DNA of 64,000 nucleotides from the NCBI GenBank assembly GCA_016699855.1, contig CP064988.1, positions 496,001 through 560,000 on the forward strand. The letters are read 5' to 3'. Position numbers and translations under genes: made by a program. This stretch comes from Rhodospirillales bacterium. GTDB taxonomy: Bacteria > Pseudomonadota > Alphaproteobacteria > Reyranellales > Reyranellaceae. The notes below the pieces were generated by a model. That model did no database searches and was not told the origin of the DNA. It worked only from the letters and a program-made list of their open reading frames with translations. Below, piece by piece: positions 24,066 through 33,232 of this stretch. The stretch's first letter is position 1, and each line of letters starts with the position of its first letter.

Positions 24066-25676
24066 ATGTCCACGCTAGGCCGCCGCCAGCTCCTCGTCGC
24101 CGGCGCCACGCTTCCCGCGCTCGGCGCCCATCCATCGCTCGCGCAGAGCGGCGGCACCCTGCGGGTGGCGATGACCGCGGCCGACGTGCCGCTGCCCAAC
24201 GGCCAGACCGACCAGGGCGCCGAGGGACTGCGCTTCATCGGCTACGCGTTGTTCGATTCGCTGGTGCTGTGGGACCTGTCGAGCGCCGACCGCGCGGCCG
24301 GCCTCGTTCCCGGCCTCGCGACGTCGTGGACCGTCGACACCGCCGACCCGACGAAGTGGACGTTCAAACTGCGCGAGGGCGTGAAGTTCCACGACGGCTC
24401 GGCCTTCGAGGCCGCCGCCGTGGTGTGGAACTTCGACAAGATCCTCAAGCAGGATTCACCGCAGTTCGACCCGCGGCAATCCGGCCAGGGCCGCTCGCGC
24501 ATCCCCTCGGTCAAGGCCTACCGCGCCGTCGATCCTTCGACCATCGAGTTCACGACCGACGCACCCAACGCGCTGTTCCCGTACGAGATGTCGTGGATCG
24601 TGATGTCGAGCCCGGCGCAATGGGAGAAGGTCGGGCGCGACTGGACGAAATTCCTCGCCGCGCCGTCCGGCACCGGGCCGTGGCGGATGGACCGCTATGT
24701 GCCGCGCGAGCGCGCCGAGCTCGTGCCCAACAAGGAGTACTGGAACCCCGGCCGAAGGCCGAAGCTCGACCGGCTCGTGCTGATCCCGATGCCCGAGGCC
24801 AACACGCGCACGGCGGCGCTTCTCTCGGGGCAGGTCGACTGGGTCGAGGCGCCCTCGTCGGACGCCCTGCCGCAGCTCAAAAGCCGCGGCTTCCAGATCG
24901 TCACCAACGTCTATCCGCACAACTGGACCTGGCACTTCAGCCGGATCGACGGCAGCCCGTGGAACGACATCCGCGTGCGCAAGGCGGCCAACCTCGGAAT
25001 CGACCGCGTGGCGATGGTCCAGCTCGTCGGCGGCCTCATGGTGCCCGGCAAAGGAATGGTGCCGCCCGACAGCCCGTGGTTCGGCAAACCGTCGTTCGAC
25101 GTGAGGTACGACCCCGGCCAGGCCCGCAAGCTGCTGGCCGAGGCGGGGTTCACGCCGGCCAAGCCGGTCGTGGTCAAGGCGATCATCTCGCCCGGCGGCT
25201 CCGGCCAGATGCAGCCGCTGCCGATGAACGAGTTCATCCAGCAGAGCCTCGCGGAGGTCGGGATCAAGGTCGAGTTCGAGGTGATGGAGTGGAACGCGCT
25301 CACCTCGTCGTGGCGCGCCGGCGCCAAGGACCAGCTGTCGCGCGGCGCCCACTCCACCAACAGCTCGTATTTCAGCCAGGATCCGTTCACCTGCCTCATC
25401 CGGCATCTCGACTCGCGCCTTGTCGCGCCGAAGGGCACGAACTGGGGCTACTACAACGACCCCGCGCTCGACGCGTTGTTCGACCAGATCCGCTCGACCT
25501 TCGATCCGGCGAAGCAGCTCGCCGCGATCCAGAAGGCGCACGAGCGGTTCGTCGACGAGGCCCTGTTCCTGTTCGTGGCGCACGACGTCAATCCGAGGGC
25601 GCTGGCGCCCAAGGTCAAGGGGTTCGTCCAGGCGCGGAACTGGTACCAGGACCTCACGCCCGTGCGGATCGGCTAG
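24066..25676 (+). CDS. Peptide/nickel-type ABC substrate-binding protein 2
   Basis: A 536-residue family-5 receptor closely related to its upstream neighbour, sharing for example GSGQMQPLPMNEFIQQ in both. The N-terminus GRRQLLVAGATLPALG looks like a twin-arginine signal, unlike the Sec-type signal of the first receptor. It is intact. Two receptors before one set of permeases suggests a widened substrate range. Confidence 0.92.
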   Translation: MSTLGRRQLLVAGATLPALGAHPSLAQSGGTLRVAMTAADVPLPNGQTDQGAEGLRFIGYALFDSLVLWDLSSADRAAGLVPGLATSWTVDTADPTKWTFKLREGVKFHDGSAFEAAAVVWNFDKILKQDSPQFDPRQSGQGRSRIPSVKAYRAVDPSTIEFTTDAPNALFPYEMSWIVMSSPAQWEKVGRDWTKFLAAPSGTGPWRMDRYVPRERAELVPNKEYWNPGRRPKLDRLVLIPMPEANTRTAALLSGQVDWVEAPSSDALPQLKSRGFQIVTNVYPHNWTWHFSRIDGSPWNDIRVRKAANLGIDRVAMVQLVGGLMVPGKGMVPPDSPWFGKPSFDVRYDPGQARKLLAEAGFTPAKPVVVKAIISPGGSGQMQPLPMNEFIQQSLAEVGIKVEFEVMEWNALTSSWRAGAKDQLSRGAHSTNSSYFSQDPFTCLIRHLDSRLVAPKGTNWGYYNDPALDALFDQIRSTFDPAKQLAAIQKAHERFVDEALFLFVAHDVNPRALAPKVKGFVQARNWYQDLTPVRIG

Positions 25677-25692
25677 GGCCGGGCGCCGCGAC

Positions 25693-26646
25693 GTGCTCAT
25701 CTACCTCCTCCGACGCCTGATCTTCGTCCTGCCGATCGCGCTGGCGGTCTGCGTCGTATGTTTCTCGCTGGTGCACATCGCGCCCGGCGACCCGCTGGTC
25801 TCGATCCTGCCGCCGGACGCGCCCCAGTCGCTGGTCGAGCAGATGCGCAAGAGCTACGGCTTCGACCGGCCGCTGCCGGTGCAGTTCGCCATATGGCTGG
25901 GCAAGGTCGTCACCGGCGACCTCGGCACCTCGATCGCCACATCGCGGCCGGTCGCCGGCGAGATCGCCAAGGCGGTCGGCAACACGCTGATGCTGGCGAT
26001 GGCCGCCACCATGATCGGCTTCCTCTTCGGCTGCATGTTCGGCTTCGTCGCCGGCTACTTCCGCGACTCGATCGTCGACCGGATCGCGGTGACGATCTCG
26101 ATCCTCGGCGTCTCGGTGCCGCACTACTGGCTGGGCATGGTGCTGGTGATCTGCTTCTCGGTGCTGCTGCCGTGGCTGCCTGCCACCGGCGCCGGACCCG
26201 GCAGCAGCGCCGACTGGGCCTGGAACTGGGACCACATGCGCCACCTCGTGCTGCCGGCGATCACCATGTCGGTGATCCCGATGGGCATCATCACGCGCAC
26301 CGTGCGGGCGCTGGTCGGCGACATCCTCAGCCAGGAGTTCGTCGACGCGCTGCGCGCCAAGGGCCTGACCGACGGCGGCGTGTTCACCCACGTGGTGAAG
26401 AACGCCGCGCCCACGGCGCTGGCCGTCATGGGCCTGCAGCTCGGCTACCTGCTCGGCGGCTCGATCCTGATCGAGACGGTGTTCTCGTGGCCGGGGACGG
26501 GCTTCCTGCTCAACTCCGCCATCTTCCAGCGCGACCTGCCGCTGCTGCAGGGGACGATCCTCGTGCTGGCCATGTTCTTCGTCGCGGTCAACCTCGTGGT
26601 CGACGTCGTCCAGACGGCGCTCGATCCGCGCATCAAGCGGACCTGA
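25693..26646 (+). CDS. Dipeptide-type ABC permease (DppB family)
   Basis: A 317-residue inner-membrane permease with six helices; IYLLRRLIFVLPIAL starts it and the EAA-loop region (EFVDALRAKGLTD) is present. The ORF is open far upstream without an ATG in the right place, so a GTG start at 25693, 17 bases after the receptor stop, is used. It pairs with the next permease. Confidence 0.9.
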   Translation: MLIYLLRRLIFVLPIALAVCVVCFSLVHIAPGDPLVSILPPDAPQSLVEQMRKSYGFDRPLPVQFAIWLGKVVTGDLGTSIATSRPVAGEIAKAVGNTLMLAMAATMIGFLFGCMFGFVAGYFRDSIVDRIAVTISILGVSVPHYWLGMVLVICFSVLLPWLPATGAGPGSSADWAWNWDHMRHLVLPAITMSVIPMGIITRTVRALVGDILSQEFVDALRAKGLTDGGVFTHVVKNAAPTALAVMGLQLGYLLGGSILIETVFSWPGTGFLLNSAIFQRDLPLLQGTILVLAMFFVAVNLVVDVVQTALDPRIKRT

Positions 26647-26649
26647 CCG

Positions 26650-27594
26650 ATGACGGCGGCCGCCACCATCGACACCGCCACGCAATCGGCCGCGCTCGCC
26701 AGCAGCGCCGCGCGGTTACTGGTCGGGGTCGTCCGCAAGCTGGCGCGCGATCCCGTCGCCATGGTCTGCCTCGGCCTCATCCTGCTGCTGATCGCCGCCG
26801 CGCTGCTCGCGCCGTGGATCGGCCTCGCGGACCCCTACCGCGGCGCCATCGCCCGCCGGTTGCGCGGGATCTGCTGGCTCGACGGCGCGCTCGACTGCGC
26901 CGCGGTGTCGACACCGTGGGGACCGCACGTCTACTGGCTCGGCGGCGACGAGCAAGGCCGCGACATGTTCGCCCGCCTGATCCACGGCGGGCGGCTGTCG
27001 TTGTTCATCGGCCTGCTGCCGGTCTTCAACGCGTTCATCATCGGCGCGCTGCTCGGAATCATCGCCGGTTACCGCGGCGGCTGGGTCAATACGCTCATCA
27101 TGCGCACGATCGACGTGTTCTACGCCTTCCCCTCGGTGCTGCTGGCGATCGCCATCTCCGGCGCGCTGGGTGCCGGCATACTCAACAGCATCGTGTCGCT
27201 CACCATCGTCTTCGTGCCGCCCATCGCGCGCGTCGCGGAGAGCGTCACCACGCAGGTGCGGTCGCTCGACTTCGTCGACGCCGCCCGCGCCTCCGGCGCC
27301 GGCGCATTCACGATCATCCGCGTGCACGTGCTGGGCAATGTGCTGGGGCCGATCTTCGTCTACGCCACCAGCCTGATCAGCGTGAGCATGATCCTGGCGT
27401 CGGGCCTGTCGTTCCTCGGCCTCGGCACCAAGCCGCCCGAACCGGAATGGGGGCTGATGCTCAACACGCTGCGCACGGCGATCTACCAGCAACCGCTGGT
27501 CGCGGCCCTGCCCGGCGCGATGATCTTCATGGTGTCGATCTGCTTCAATCTGCTGAGCGACGGCCTGCGGAGCGCGATGGATGTCCGCAACTGA
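26650..27594 (+). CDS. Dipeptide-type ABC permease (DppC family)
   Basis: A 314-residue permease, with an N-terminal helix (about 36-56), a periplasmic loop and five further helices; the LGGDEQGRDMFARLIHG and EAA-loop FVDAARASGAG segments are typical of DppC. The starting ATG is 3 bases after the DppB stop. The last 14 bases overlap the next gene. Confidence 0.9.
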   Translation: MTAAATIDTATQSAALASSAARLLVGVVRKLARDPVAMVCLGLILLLIAAALLAPWIGLADPYRGAIARRLRGICWLDGALDCAAVSTPWGPHVYWLGGDEQGRDMFARLIHGGRLSLFIGLLPVFNAFIIGALLGIIAGYRGGWVNTLIMRTIDVFYAFPSVLLAIAISGALGAGILNSIVSLTIVFVPPIARVAESVTTQVRSLDFVDAARASGAGAFTIIRVHVLGNVLGPIFVYATSLISVSMILASGLSFLGLGTKPPEPEWGLMLNTLRTAIYQQPLVAALPGAMIFMVSICFNLLSDGLRSAMDVRN

Positions 27595-28624
27595 GCCCCC
27601 GGCCGCGGCCGAATCCGCACCCGTTCCCGCGCTGCTCTCCGTACGCGGGCTGGTGAAGCACTTCCCGATCACCGGCGGCCTGCTCGGCCGCCGCGTCGGC
27701 ACCGTCCAAGCGGTCGACGGCGTCGATTTCGACATCGCCGCCGGCGAGACGCTGGGCATCGTGGGCGAATCGGGCTGTGGCAAGTCGACGACGGCGCGGC
27801 TGGTCATGCACCTGATCGAGCCGGACGACGGCGACATCGTCTTCGCCGGACGCGTGGTCGGCCCGAGCATGACGCTGCGCGAGCTGCGCCGCGGCGTGCA
27901 GATGGTGTTCCAGGATTCGTTCGCCTCCCTCAATCCGCGCCTGACGATCCAGGACTCGATCGTGTTCGGACCGCGGGTCCACGGCCTGCCCGACCGCGAC
28001 GCGCTGGCGCGCGCGCACGACCTGCTGTCGCGCGTCGGCCTCGATCCGACGTCGTTCGGGCGCCGCTATCCGCACGAGCTGTCCGGTGGCCAGCGCCAGC
28101 GCGTCAACATCGCGCGCGCGCTCGCCCTGCAGCCGCGCCTGCTGATCCTCGACGAGGCGGTGTCGGCGCTGGACAAATCGGTCGAGGCGCAGGTCCTCAA
28201 CCTTCTGGCCGATCTCAAGCGGCAGTTCGACCTCACCTACATGTTCATCTCGCATGATCTCAACGTCGTGCAGTACATGAGCGACAGCGTGATGGTGATG
28301 TATCTCGGCCGCGTCGCCGAGATCGGACCGGTCGACCGCATCTACGGCGAGCCCCGGCACCCCTACACGCGCGCGCTGTTGTCGGCCATGCCGAGCATGG
28401 ACCCCGAGAAGCGCACGACCGAGGCGCCGCTGGCGGGCGACCCGCCGAACCCGATCGACCCGCCGGCGGGCTGCCGATTCCACACCCGCTGCCCCTTCGC
28501 CGAGGCGGTATGCGGCGCGACCGTGCCGCCGCTCCGGAAGCTGCCGGACGGCGCCGGGCACGCCGTCGCCTGCCACATGGCCGACGCGGCTTCGGGCCAT
28601 TCCCTCGCGGGATCGCCGCCATGA
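27581..28624 (+). CDS. Dipeptide-type ABC ATP-binding protein (OppF/DppF-like)
   Basis: A 347-residue ATPase: Walker A GESGCGKST (about 65-73), signature LSGGQRQR and Walker B LLILDEAVSALD, plus the oligopeptide-type C-terminal domain with CRFHTRCPF Cys motif. Order of the two ATPases is F before D, the reverse of the usual dppDF order. The gene overlaps dppC by 14 bases and the next gene by 4. Confidence 0.92.
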   Translation: MSATEPPAAAESAPVPALLSVRGLVKHFPITGGLLGRRVGTVQAVDGVDFDIAAGETLGIVGESGCGKSTTARLVMHLIEPDDGDIVFAGRVVGPSMTLRELRRGVQMVFQDSFASLNPRLTIQDSIVFGPRVHGLPDRDALARAHDLLSRVGLDPTSFGRRYPHELSGGQRQRVNIARALALQPRLLILDEAVSALDKSVEAQVLNLLADLKRQFDLTYMFISHDLNVVQYMSDSVMVMYLGRVAEIGPVDRIYGEPRHPYTRALLSAMPSMDPEKRTTEAPLAGDPPNPIDPPAGCRFHTRCPFAEAVCGATVPPLRKLPDGAGHAVACHMADAASGHSLAGSPP

Positions 28625-29601
28625 CCGCGTTGGTACCGATCGTCGACATCCGCGACCTGCGGGTGAAGTTCTCCGGTCAGCGAACCGTGCACGCGCTGAA
28701 CGGCGTCGACGTCGCGCTGGCCGCCGGCGAGACGCTCGGCATCCTGGGCGAATCCGGCTCGGGCAAGAGCGTGACGCTGAAGGCGCTGCTGCGGCTGCTT
28801 CCGCCCCGGCGGACGACGATCACCGGCGCGATCACGGTCGGCGGCGCCGACGTGCTGGCGATGGACGCGGCCGCGCTTGCGGCCTACCGCGGCAAGACCG
28901 TCTCCATGATCTTCCAGGAGCCGGCTCTGGCGCTCGATCCGGTCTACTCGGTCGGCCGGCAGATCGAGGAGACGGTGATCCGCCATGAGGGTTGCGACCG
29001 CGCGACCGCGCGCAAGCGCGCGCTGGACATGTTCGAGCGCGTGCGCATCCCGTCACCGGCGCGACGCCTCGACGCCTATCCGCACGAGATGTCCGGCGGC
29101 ATGCGCCAGCGCGCCATGATCGCGCTCGCACTGGCCTGCCGTCCGAAGGTGCTGCTGGCCGACGAGCCGACCACCGCGCTCGACGCCACCGTCCAGATCC
29201 AGATCCTGCTGCTGCTGCGCGAACTGCAGCAGGAGATGGGCATGGCCGTGATCTTCGTGACCCACGACATGGGGGTGGCGGTGGAGGTGTCCGACCGCAT
29301 CGCGGTGATGTATGGCGGACGCATCGTCGAGCAGGGTTCGGCCGCGCGGGTTGTCGGCTCGCCGGTCCATCCCTACACCGCCGGCCTGTTGTCCTCGACC
29401 GTGCGCGGCTCGATGCGCGGCACCCGCCTCGAAGCGATTCCCGGCGCGCCGCCGTCGCTGGCGGTTCCACCCGCGGGTTGCTCCTTCGCGCCGCGCTGCG
29501 CGCGGGCGTTAGCGGATTGCGCGGACTCCCACCCGCCGATGACGACGGTGGCGGCGGGGCATGTCGCGCGCTGCGTGCTGGCCGAACCGCTCAGAGCTTG
29601 A
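28621..29601 (+). CDS. Dipeptide-type ABC ATP-binding protein (OppD/DppD-like)
   Basis: A 326-residue ATPase with Walker A GESGSGKSV, signature MSGGMRQR, Walker B LLADEPTTALD and the C-terminal CSFAPRCARA motif. SGGMRQR is the D-type signature. ATG overlaps the previous TGA. It ends the importer operon and its last 11 bases overlap, tail to tail, the DprE2-like gene. Confidence 0.92.
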   Translation: MTALVPIVDIRDLRVKFSGQRTVHALNGVDVALAAGETLGILGESGSGKSVTLKALLRLLPPRRTTITGAITVGGADVLAMDAAALAAYRGKTVSMIFQEPALALDPVYSVGRQIEETVIRHEGCDRATARKRALDMFERVRIPSPARRLDAYPHEMSGGMRQRAMIALALACRPKVLLADEPTTALDATVQIQILLLLRELQQEMGMAVIFVTHDMGVAVEVSDRIAVMYGGRIVEQGSAARVVGSPVHPYTAGLLSSTVRGSMRGTRLEAIPGAPPSLAVPPAGCSFAPRCARALADCADSHPPMTTVAAGHVARCVLAEPLRA

Positions 29602-30328
29602 GCCGCTTGAACACCGCCTCCGGCAGGCTCTGGACGGCGCGCATCACCGGCCACCAGAACCACGGCAGGTAGACCACGTTCCGGCCGCGGTCGATGGCGG
29701 CGACGATACCGGCCGCGACCTTGTCGGGCCGCGCCCACAGCGGGCCCTTGTCCGGCACGTTCGCGCCCATCGGCGTGTCGACGGGACCGGGCTTGATCGT
29801 CAGGACGTGCACGCCCTTGGACGCCAGCCGGTTGCGCAGCCCCTGGAGGAAAGCGCTGATCAGCGCCTTGGACGAGCCGTAGACGTAGTTCTTCCGGCGG
29901 CCGCGGTCGCCGGCGACCGAGGAGATCACCGCCAGAGTTCCGCGCCCGCGCGCCTCCATGCGGTTCGCGAGATCGGTCGCCATCGCGACCACCGAGATCC
30001 CGTTCGTCGTCAGCGACGCCAGGGTGGCCGAGACGCTCGCCTCGCACGCCTTCTGGTCCGACAGCACGCCGTGCGCGATGAGCGCGATGTCGATGCCGTC
30101 AAGCCACGCCGCCGCGGCGTCGAGCGTGGCTGCGTGCCGGTCGAGGTGGTCGGCGTCGAGCACGGCGGTCGCCACCTCGGCGCCGCGCACGCGCAGGTCG
30201 GCCGCGACGGCGGCGAGCTTGCCGGCATCGCGCGCCACGAGGAAAAGCCGGGCGCCCCGGGCCGCCCACAGCCGCGCGCAATGCTCGGCGATGAGGCTGG
30301 TTGCGCCGATCACGAGGATGTTCGCCAT
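29591..30328 (-). CDS. dprE2: DprE2-like decaprenylphosphoryl-ketoribose reductase (SDR)
   Basis: A 245-residue SDR with the nucleotide loop ILVIGATSLIAEHCA (about 4-18) and active site SSVAGDRGRRKNYVYGSSK (S, then YxxxK). The GERVRRxNFVYGSTK-type sequence is characteristic of mycobacterial DprE2, and LKL/RRLPI-type ends also correspond. With DprE1 it would convert decaprenylphosphoryl-D-ribose to the D-arabinose form. It begins 2 bases after the DprE1 stop, so the three genes 29591-32539 form one operon. Confidence 0.83.
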   Translation of the reverse strand: MANILVIGATSLIAEHCARLWAARGARLFLVARDAGKLAAVAADLRVRGAEVATAVLDADHLDRHAATLDAAAAWLDGIDIALIAHGVLSDQKACEASVSATLASLTTNGISVVAMATDLANRMEARGRGTLAVISSVAGDRGRRKNYVYGSSKALISAFLQGLRNRLASKGVHVLTIKPGPVDTPMGANVPDKGPLWARPDKVAAGIVAAIDRGRNVVYLPWFWWPVMRAVQSLPEAVFKRLKL

Positions 30329-30330
30329 CG

Positions 30331-31655
30331 TCACCCCGCCTGCGCCGGTCCGGCGAGCCGCCGCCACAGGTCCGACTCGAAACGTGGATCCACATGTGGG
30401 CGGAACCGCGCCATCGCGGCGTCGCCGGGGCTCAGACACGCCGCCGGCGCCGAGGCGTCCTTGGCCGCGTAGACGCGACCGCCGGCCTCGCGGCAGATGG
30501 CGTGCAGGTCAGCCAGCAACGCGTCGGTCTCCGGACCGGCGTGCGCGAAGTCCAGCGACAGCGTCGCGCCGGCCCTCGGAAACGACATGGGCCCCGGCGA
30601 CGCCAGCGCGCCGAAGCGCTTGAGGACCGCCAGCGTCGAGGGCCGCCGCGCCCGGCAGGCCCGCCGCAGCAGCGCCGTCACGGCCTCGCGCTCCACCGCC
30701 GCGGGGAGGACGCCCTGAAACTGGACGAAGCCGCGCGGTCCGTAGAGCCGGTTCCAGCGTCCGATGCCGTCGAGGGGAAAGAGCCAGCGGCGCGCGTCGA
30801 CCACCGATTCCCACGCCAGCCGCCGCCGCAGGCGCAGCGCGTTCATCGCGCGCACCGCCGGCGCCGGCACCAGCGACACCGGCGGTCGCAGCGGCACGTC
30901 GAGCGCGGCGCGGCGCGGCGGCGGCCGGCGGCGTCCGCCGGCGCGTGGTCGGCGACGCTCAGCACGCCGCGGCCGAAGCCGCCTCCGGTGCAGGCCGCGT
31001 CGATCCACGCCACGACGTGCTCGTGGTCGCCGGCCAGCCGTCCGGCGAGCTCGAAGTACGCGTCCAGCCCGTCGAAACGCAGGTCGGTGGCGACCAGCCA
31101 GGGTCCTGCGACCCGCGCCAGCCGCAGCTCGATCCACGTGACGAAGCCCGTGAGCCCCATGCCGCCGACGGTCGCCTCGAACAGCGGATCGCAGGGCTGG
31201 CATACACGCGCCGGGCCGTCGGACCGCAGCAGCTCGAACCGCGCCACGTGCCGGCCGAAGGTGCCGGAGCGGTGGTGGTTCTTGCCGTGCACGTCGTTGG
31301 CCAGCGCGCCGCCCAGCGTCACGTGCCGGGTGCCCGGCACCACCGGCGGGAACCAGCCGTGCGGCAGCGCGATGTCGATCACCTCGCCGAGGGTAACGCC
31401 CGACTCGGCGCGCAGAATTCCGGCGTCGCGGTCGAAGGCGATGAAGCGGTCGCGCGGCCGCGATTCGATCATCACGCCGCCGGCGTTGAGGCAGACGTCG
31501 CCGTAGCTGCGGCCGAGGCCGAACGGCAGGAACGTCGCGCCGGACGGCGCTGCGCGCAGGGCGGCGGCGATGTCGTCGCGGCCGGAGACGGCGCCGGCCG
31601 GCGACGACATCGGCCGGCCGGTCCAGTTCGCGAAACGACGCGCCAGCCGGCTCAT
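30331..31655 (-). pseudogene. dprE1: DprE1-like FAD-dependent decaprenylphosphoryl-ribose 2'-oxidase, frameshifted as sequenced
   Basis: About 441 residues when joined. The first frame (from 31655) carries the FAD-binding GLGRSYGD (46-53) and the PGTRHVTLGGALANDVHGKN flavin site; from about 30925 the frame shifts by one into VRAMNALRL, GPRGFVQFQ and GGRVYAAKD, the conserved DprE1 C-terminus. The break is in the GCC/GGC run at 30904-30927. By eye alignment the position of mycobacterial Cys387 (WNICVDF) is Ser here (ATLSLDF). The ATG overlaps the UbiA stop (ATGA), so expression is coupled. Confidence 0.82.
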
Positions 31656-32539
31656 CGCAGCAGCGCCCACGCGCAGGCCGCCGCCCACAACGCGCCCGCG
31701 GAGACCAGCCATGGATCGGTGAACAGCTCGGCGGCGGGGTTCTCGCCGCCGGCGCGGCGATGGACGAGGAACAGATATCGCAGCAGCCCGAACAGCACGA
31801 TCGGCACCGTCGGCAGCAGCCAGCCGGCGCCGTGCGCCGCCGCGGAGACGGTGTAGAGCCCGTAGCACAGCAGCGAGCCGATGCCGGCGGCGCCGACGAG
31901 CAGGTCGAGCATGCCCGCGTCGTAGCGAGCGAGCACACGCCGCCCGCGCGCCGCGCCGGCGTCGTCGCGCCACTCCGCGCGCCGCTTGGCGAAGCCAAGG
32001 AAGGCGGCGATAAATCCACCTGTCAGCAAAAGCCAGCCCGACGGCGGGATTCCGATGCCCCACGTGCCGGCGAGGATGCGGAGCATGAAGCCCAGCGCGA
32101 TGCACATCACGTCGAGCAGGACGACGTGCTTGAGGCGAAGGGAGTAGGCGACGTTCAGCAGTCCATAGGCCAGCAGGATCAGCGCGACCTTCGGCCCGGC
32201 GATCGCGGCGCAGAACGCGGCGGCGGCCATGCACGCGCCCGCGACCCAGACCGCGGCGGCGCCTCCGAGCCGACCGCTGGCCAGCGGCCGCGCACGTTTG
32301 ACCGGATGGGCGCGGTCGGCGTCGCGGTCGAGCCAGTCGTTGAGCACGTAGACCGCCGAGGCCGCGAGGCAGAACGCCACGAACGCGGCGGCCGCGGCCA
32401 GCAAGGCGGCCGGATCGTCGAGCTTCCGGCCGAAGATGAGGCCGGTCAGCACGAAGCCGTTCTTGATCCACTGATCCGGCCGCAGCAGCCGCGCGAGGAC
32501 CACCACCCGGTTTTCGACGACGGCGTCGGTCGACGACAC
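31652..32539 (-). CDS. UbiA-family prenyltransferase, DPPR synthase-like (decaprenyl-phosphate phosphoribosyltransferase)
   Basis: A 295-residue polytopic membrane protein with the prenyl-phosphate/metal motif NDWLDRDADRAHP (about 67-79) and the LRPDQWIKN start region, both as in Rv3806c. That enzyme adds phosphoribose to decaprenyl phosphate, the first step toward D-arabinose donors. The GTG at 32539 is chosen because GGGAGGT lies a few bases upstream and no ATG is available. It heads the dprE1-dprE2 operon. Confidence 0.85.
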   Translation of the reverse strand: MSSTDAVVENRVVVLARLLRPDQWIKNGFVLTGLIFGRKLDDPAALLAAAAAFVAFCLAASAVYVLNDWLDRDADRAHPVKRARPLASGRLGGAAAVWVAGACMAAAAFCAAIAGPKVALILLAYGLLNVAYSLRLKHVVLLDVMCIALGFMLRILAGTWGIGIPPSGWLLLTGGFIAAFLGFAKRRAEWRDDAGAARGRRVLARYDAGMLDLLVGAAGIGSLLCYGLYTVSAAAHGAGWLLPTVPIVLFGLLRYLFLVHRRAGGENPAAELFTDPWLVSAGALWAAACAWALLR

Positions 32540-32580
32540 GGATACCTCCCGGTTCGGCGCGGTCCGGGGCGCGGCGGACG

Positions 32581-33066
32581 TCAACGGCGCGCGTTCAGGC
32601 GCGCGAACTCGATGACGTCGGCGTCGCCGCAGCGTTCGCCGCGCAGCGGGATCTTCATGCGCGGATCGGTGCCCGCCCAGCCGCGTCCACCCGCTTCGCC
32701 GCCGCGGCAGACGAAGAGGTCGCCGGTCGCCGGATCGGCGACCAACGCGTAGCCGCCGGCCGGGCAGCCGTCGCGCCGGCACCACGCCCAGGTGACGAGC
32801 GTGCCGCGCCGCGCGACGACCTTCTCCGGCCCGCCGACCCGGAACACCTCGGCGGCGGCGGCGCGCCCGAGCGCCTCGGAGGCGGCCTGGCGCACGCCGC
32901 GGTGGTCCCACAGGCGCCCGATCTCCTCGACCTGGTCCGACGGCTTGTATCCAACCCACTGGGGCACGGTGGAGAGACGGGTCTCGCGCGGATTCTCCAC
33001 CTGCGCCGAGGCCGGGCCGGCGCAGAGCGCGACCACCATCCCGAGCATCCATGGCGTCGTCCGCAT
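32581..33066 (-). CDS. Secreted protein of unknown function
   Basis: A 161-residue protein with a signal peptide (about 1-22, ending ASAQ) and a strong GGAGGA site before the ATG at 33066. The mature part has a three-cysteine set (WCRRDGCPAGG, FVCRGGE) and is not a family I recognise. It is upstream of and in the same direction as the DprE1/UbiA operon, 41 bases away, but a role there is unknown. Confidence 0.7.
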   Translation of the reverse strand: MRTTPWMLGMVVALCAGPASAQVENPRETRLSTVPQWVGYKPSDQVEEIGRLWDHRGVRQAASEALGRAAAAEVFRVGGPEKVVARRGTLVTWAWCRRDGCPAGGYALVADPATGDLFVCRGGEAGGRGWAGTDPRMKIPLRGERCGDADVIEFARLNARR

Positions 33067-33232
33067 CGGTCCGCTCCTCCCGGGCGCATGCCGCCTTTTC
33101 GCCGCGCAGTGTAGCCCACGGCCGGGCGCGTGTGTAAAGAGCGGCGCGGCGGCGGCGGCGCCGTGCTACGTCAGCCGCATCGCCACGACCACACGGCGCC
33201 GCCGCATCGCGCCGAGCAGGAGATCCAACCGC

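Noticed and set aside
20403..30927. Programmed ribosomal frameshifting in the hydratase, receptor or dprE1
   Set aside because: No slippery heptamer or stimulatory structure is evident and these families are not known to use it; indel error is simpler.
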